Source of the DNA: Glycomyces fuscus
GTDB taxonomy: Bacteria > Actinomycetota > Actinomycetes > Streptosporangiales > Streptosporangiaceae
Length of the DNA stretch: 64,000 bases
Direction: 5' to 3'
Assembly (NCBI GenBank): GCA_002529455.1
Contig: NYMS01000048.1
Coordinates: 124,001 to 188,000, forward strand
The notes beneath the pieces are model-generated. The model had not been told where the DNA came from, ran no database searches, and was given only the letters and a program-made list of their open reading frames with translations. Numbering within the stretch: the first letter of the stretch is position 1; each line of letters begins with the position of its first letter. Below, piece by piece: positions 63,856-64,000 of the stretch. A program made the translations under genes and the position numbers.

Positions 63856-64000
63856 GTGACGACCAAGGCCCTGCTCGCCTCCGCACTCGCCGCCACGGTG
63901 CTGCTGCCCGCGCCGGGCGCCGCCCCCGCGTCCGCCGAGGAGGTCCCCGTGCCGGGCGGGGAGGTCTCCGCGTCCGCCGGGGACGACTCCGCGTCCGCCG
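63856..64000 (+). CDS. Secreted protein, N-terminal fragment (cut by window end)
   Basis: A GTG with GGAGA seven bases upstream opens a frame that runs to the window edge (48 codons). It encodes a Sec signal peptide, 'MTTKALLASALAATVLLPAP' then 'GAAPASA', with likely cleavage before EEVP. The mature start has a short low-complexity repeat (VSASAGDDSASA). The function lies outside the window. Confidence 0.65.
   Translation, partial: MTTKALLASALAATVLLPAPGAAPASAEEVPVPGGEVSASAGDDSASA

Overview
The window is about 73% G+C. It has GTG/TTG starts, 4-nt stop/start overlaps, SARP regulators, an F420-type oxidoreductase and an HspR/HAIR-controlled dnaK operon. This fits a filamentous actinomycete, most plausibly Nocardiopsaceae-like; the genus is an inference. 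No rRNA, tRNA, CRISPR array or recognisable insertion sequence was seen. The main content is three RiPP (ribosomally made, modified peptide) clusters within about 47 kb, set between ordinary chromosomal genes.

Left flank (1-6.2 kb): a truncated MFS transporter, a PPOX/F420 oxidoreductase, an SDR, a GNAT acetyltransferase, a FadE5-like acyl-CoA dehydrogenase under a perfect palindromic operator, and a small lipoprotein.

Cluster 1 (6.7-19.6 kb, minus strand) is a lactazole-type thiopeptide operon. Two nearly identical 60-aa precursors have cores made only of Ser, Cys, Thr and Gly. Then come an ABC exporter, a tRNA-Glu-dependent LanB, a pyridine-synthase-like protein, an RRE/Ocin-ThiF protein, a YcaO, a stand-alone SagB dehydrogenase and a fused elimination/SagB enzyme. 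The order matches lazA-B-C-D-E-F with an added exporter and an added dehydrogenase. Two diverged ~600-bp direct repeats (6151-6766 and 20049-20645) bracket the cluster, and the last gene reads into one of them.

Between clusters (20.7-29.5 kb): a SUFU-domain protein, then a giant AAA+ ATPase, a flotillin and an NfeD/YqiJ-like membrane partner.

Cluster 2 (29.7-41.1 kb, minus strand) is a haloduracin/lichenicidin-type two-component lantibiotic. It has an alpha peptide with the CTxTxEC lipid-II motif, a beta peptide very close to haloduracin beta, two different LanM synthetases, one C39-peptidase ABC transporter, a small membrane protein, an ABC pair likely for self-protection, and a LuxR-type regulator.

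Cluster 3 (46.3-53.0 kb, minus strand) has two mersacidin-type precursors with matching leaders and different cores, one LanM, a short HlyD-like adaptor and a second C39 ABC transporter. Between clusters 2 and 3 lie an NTF2-like protein, a large SARP with no ordinary start codon, a tiny secreted two-cysteine peptide and a short SARP-like protein. Three 11-bp-periodic direct repeats sharing a GATAG/CTAT core sit in these promoters and look like SARP operators.

Right flank (53.3-64 kb): an ECF42-type sigma factor with its DGPF/YciI partner and a matching promoter, an NAD-dependent epimerase, then clpB, hspR, dnaJ, grpE and dnaK on the minus strand under a HAIR operator, and the start of a secreted protein cut off by the window end.
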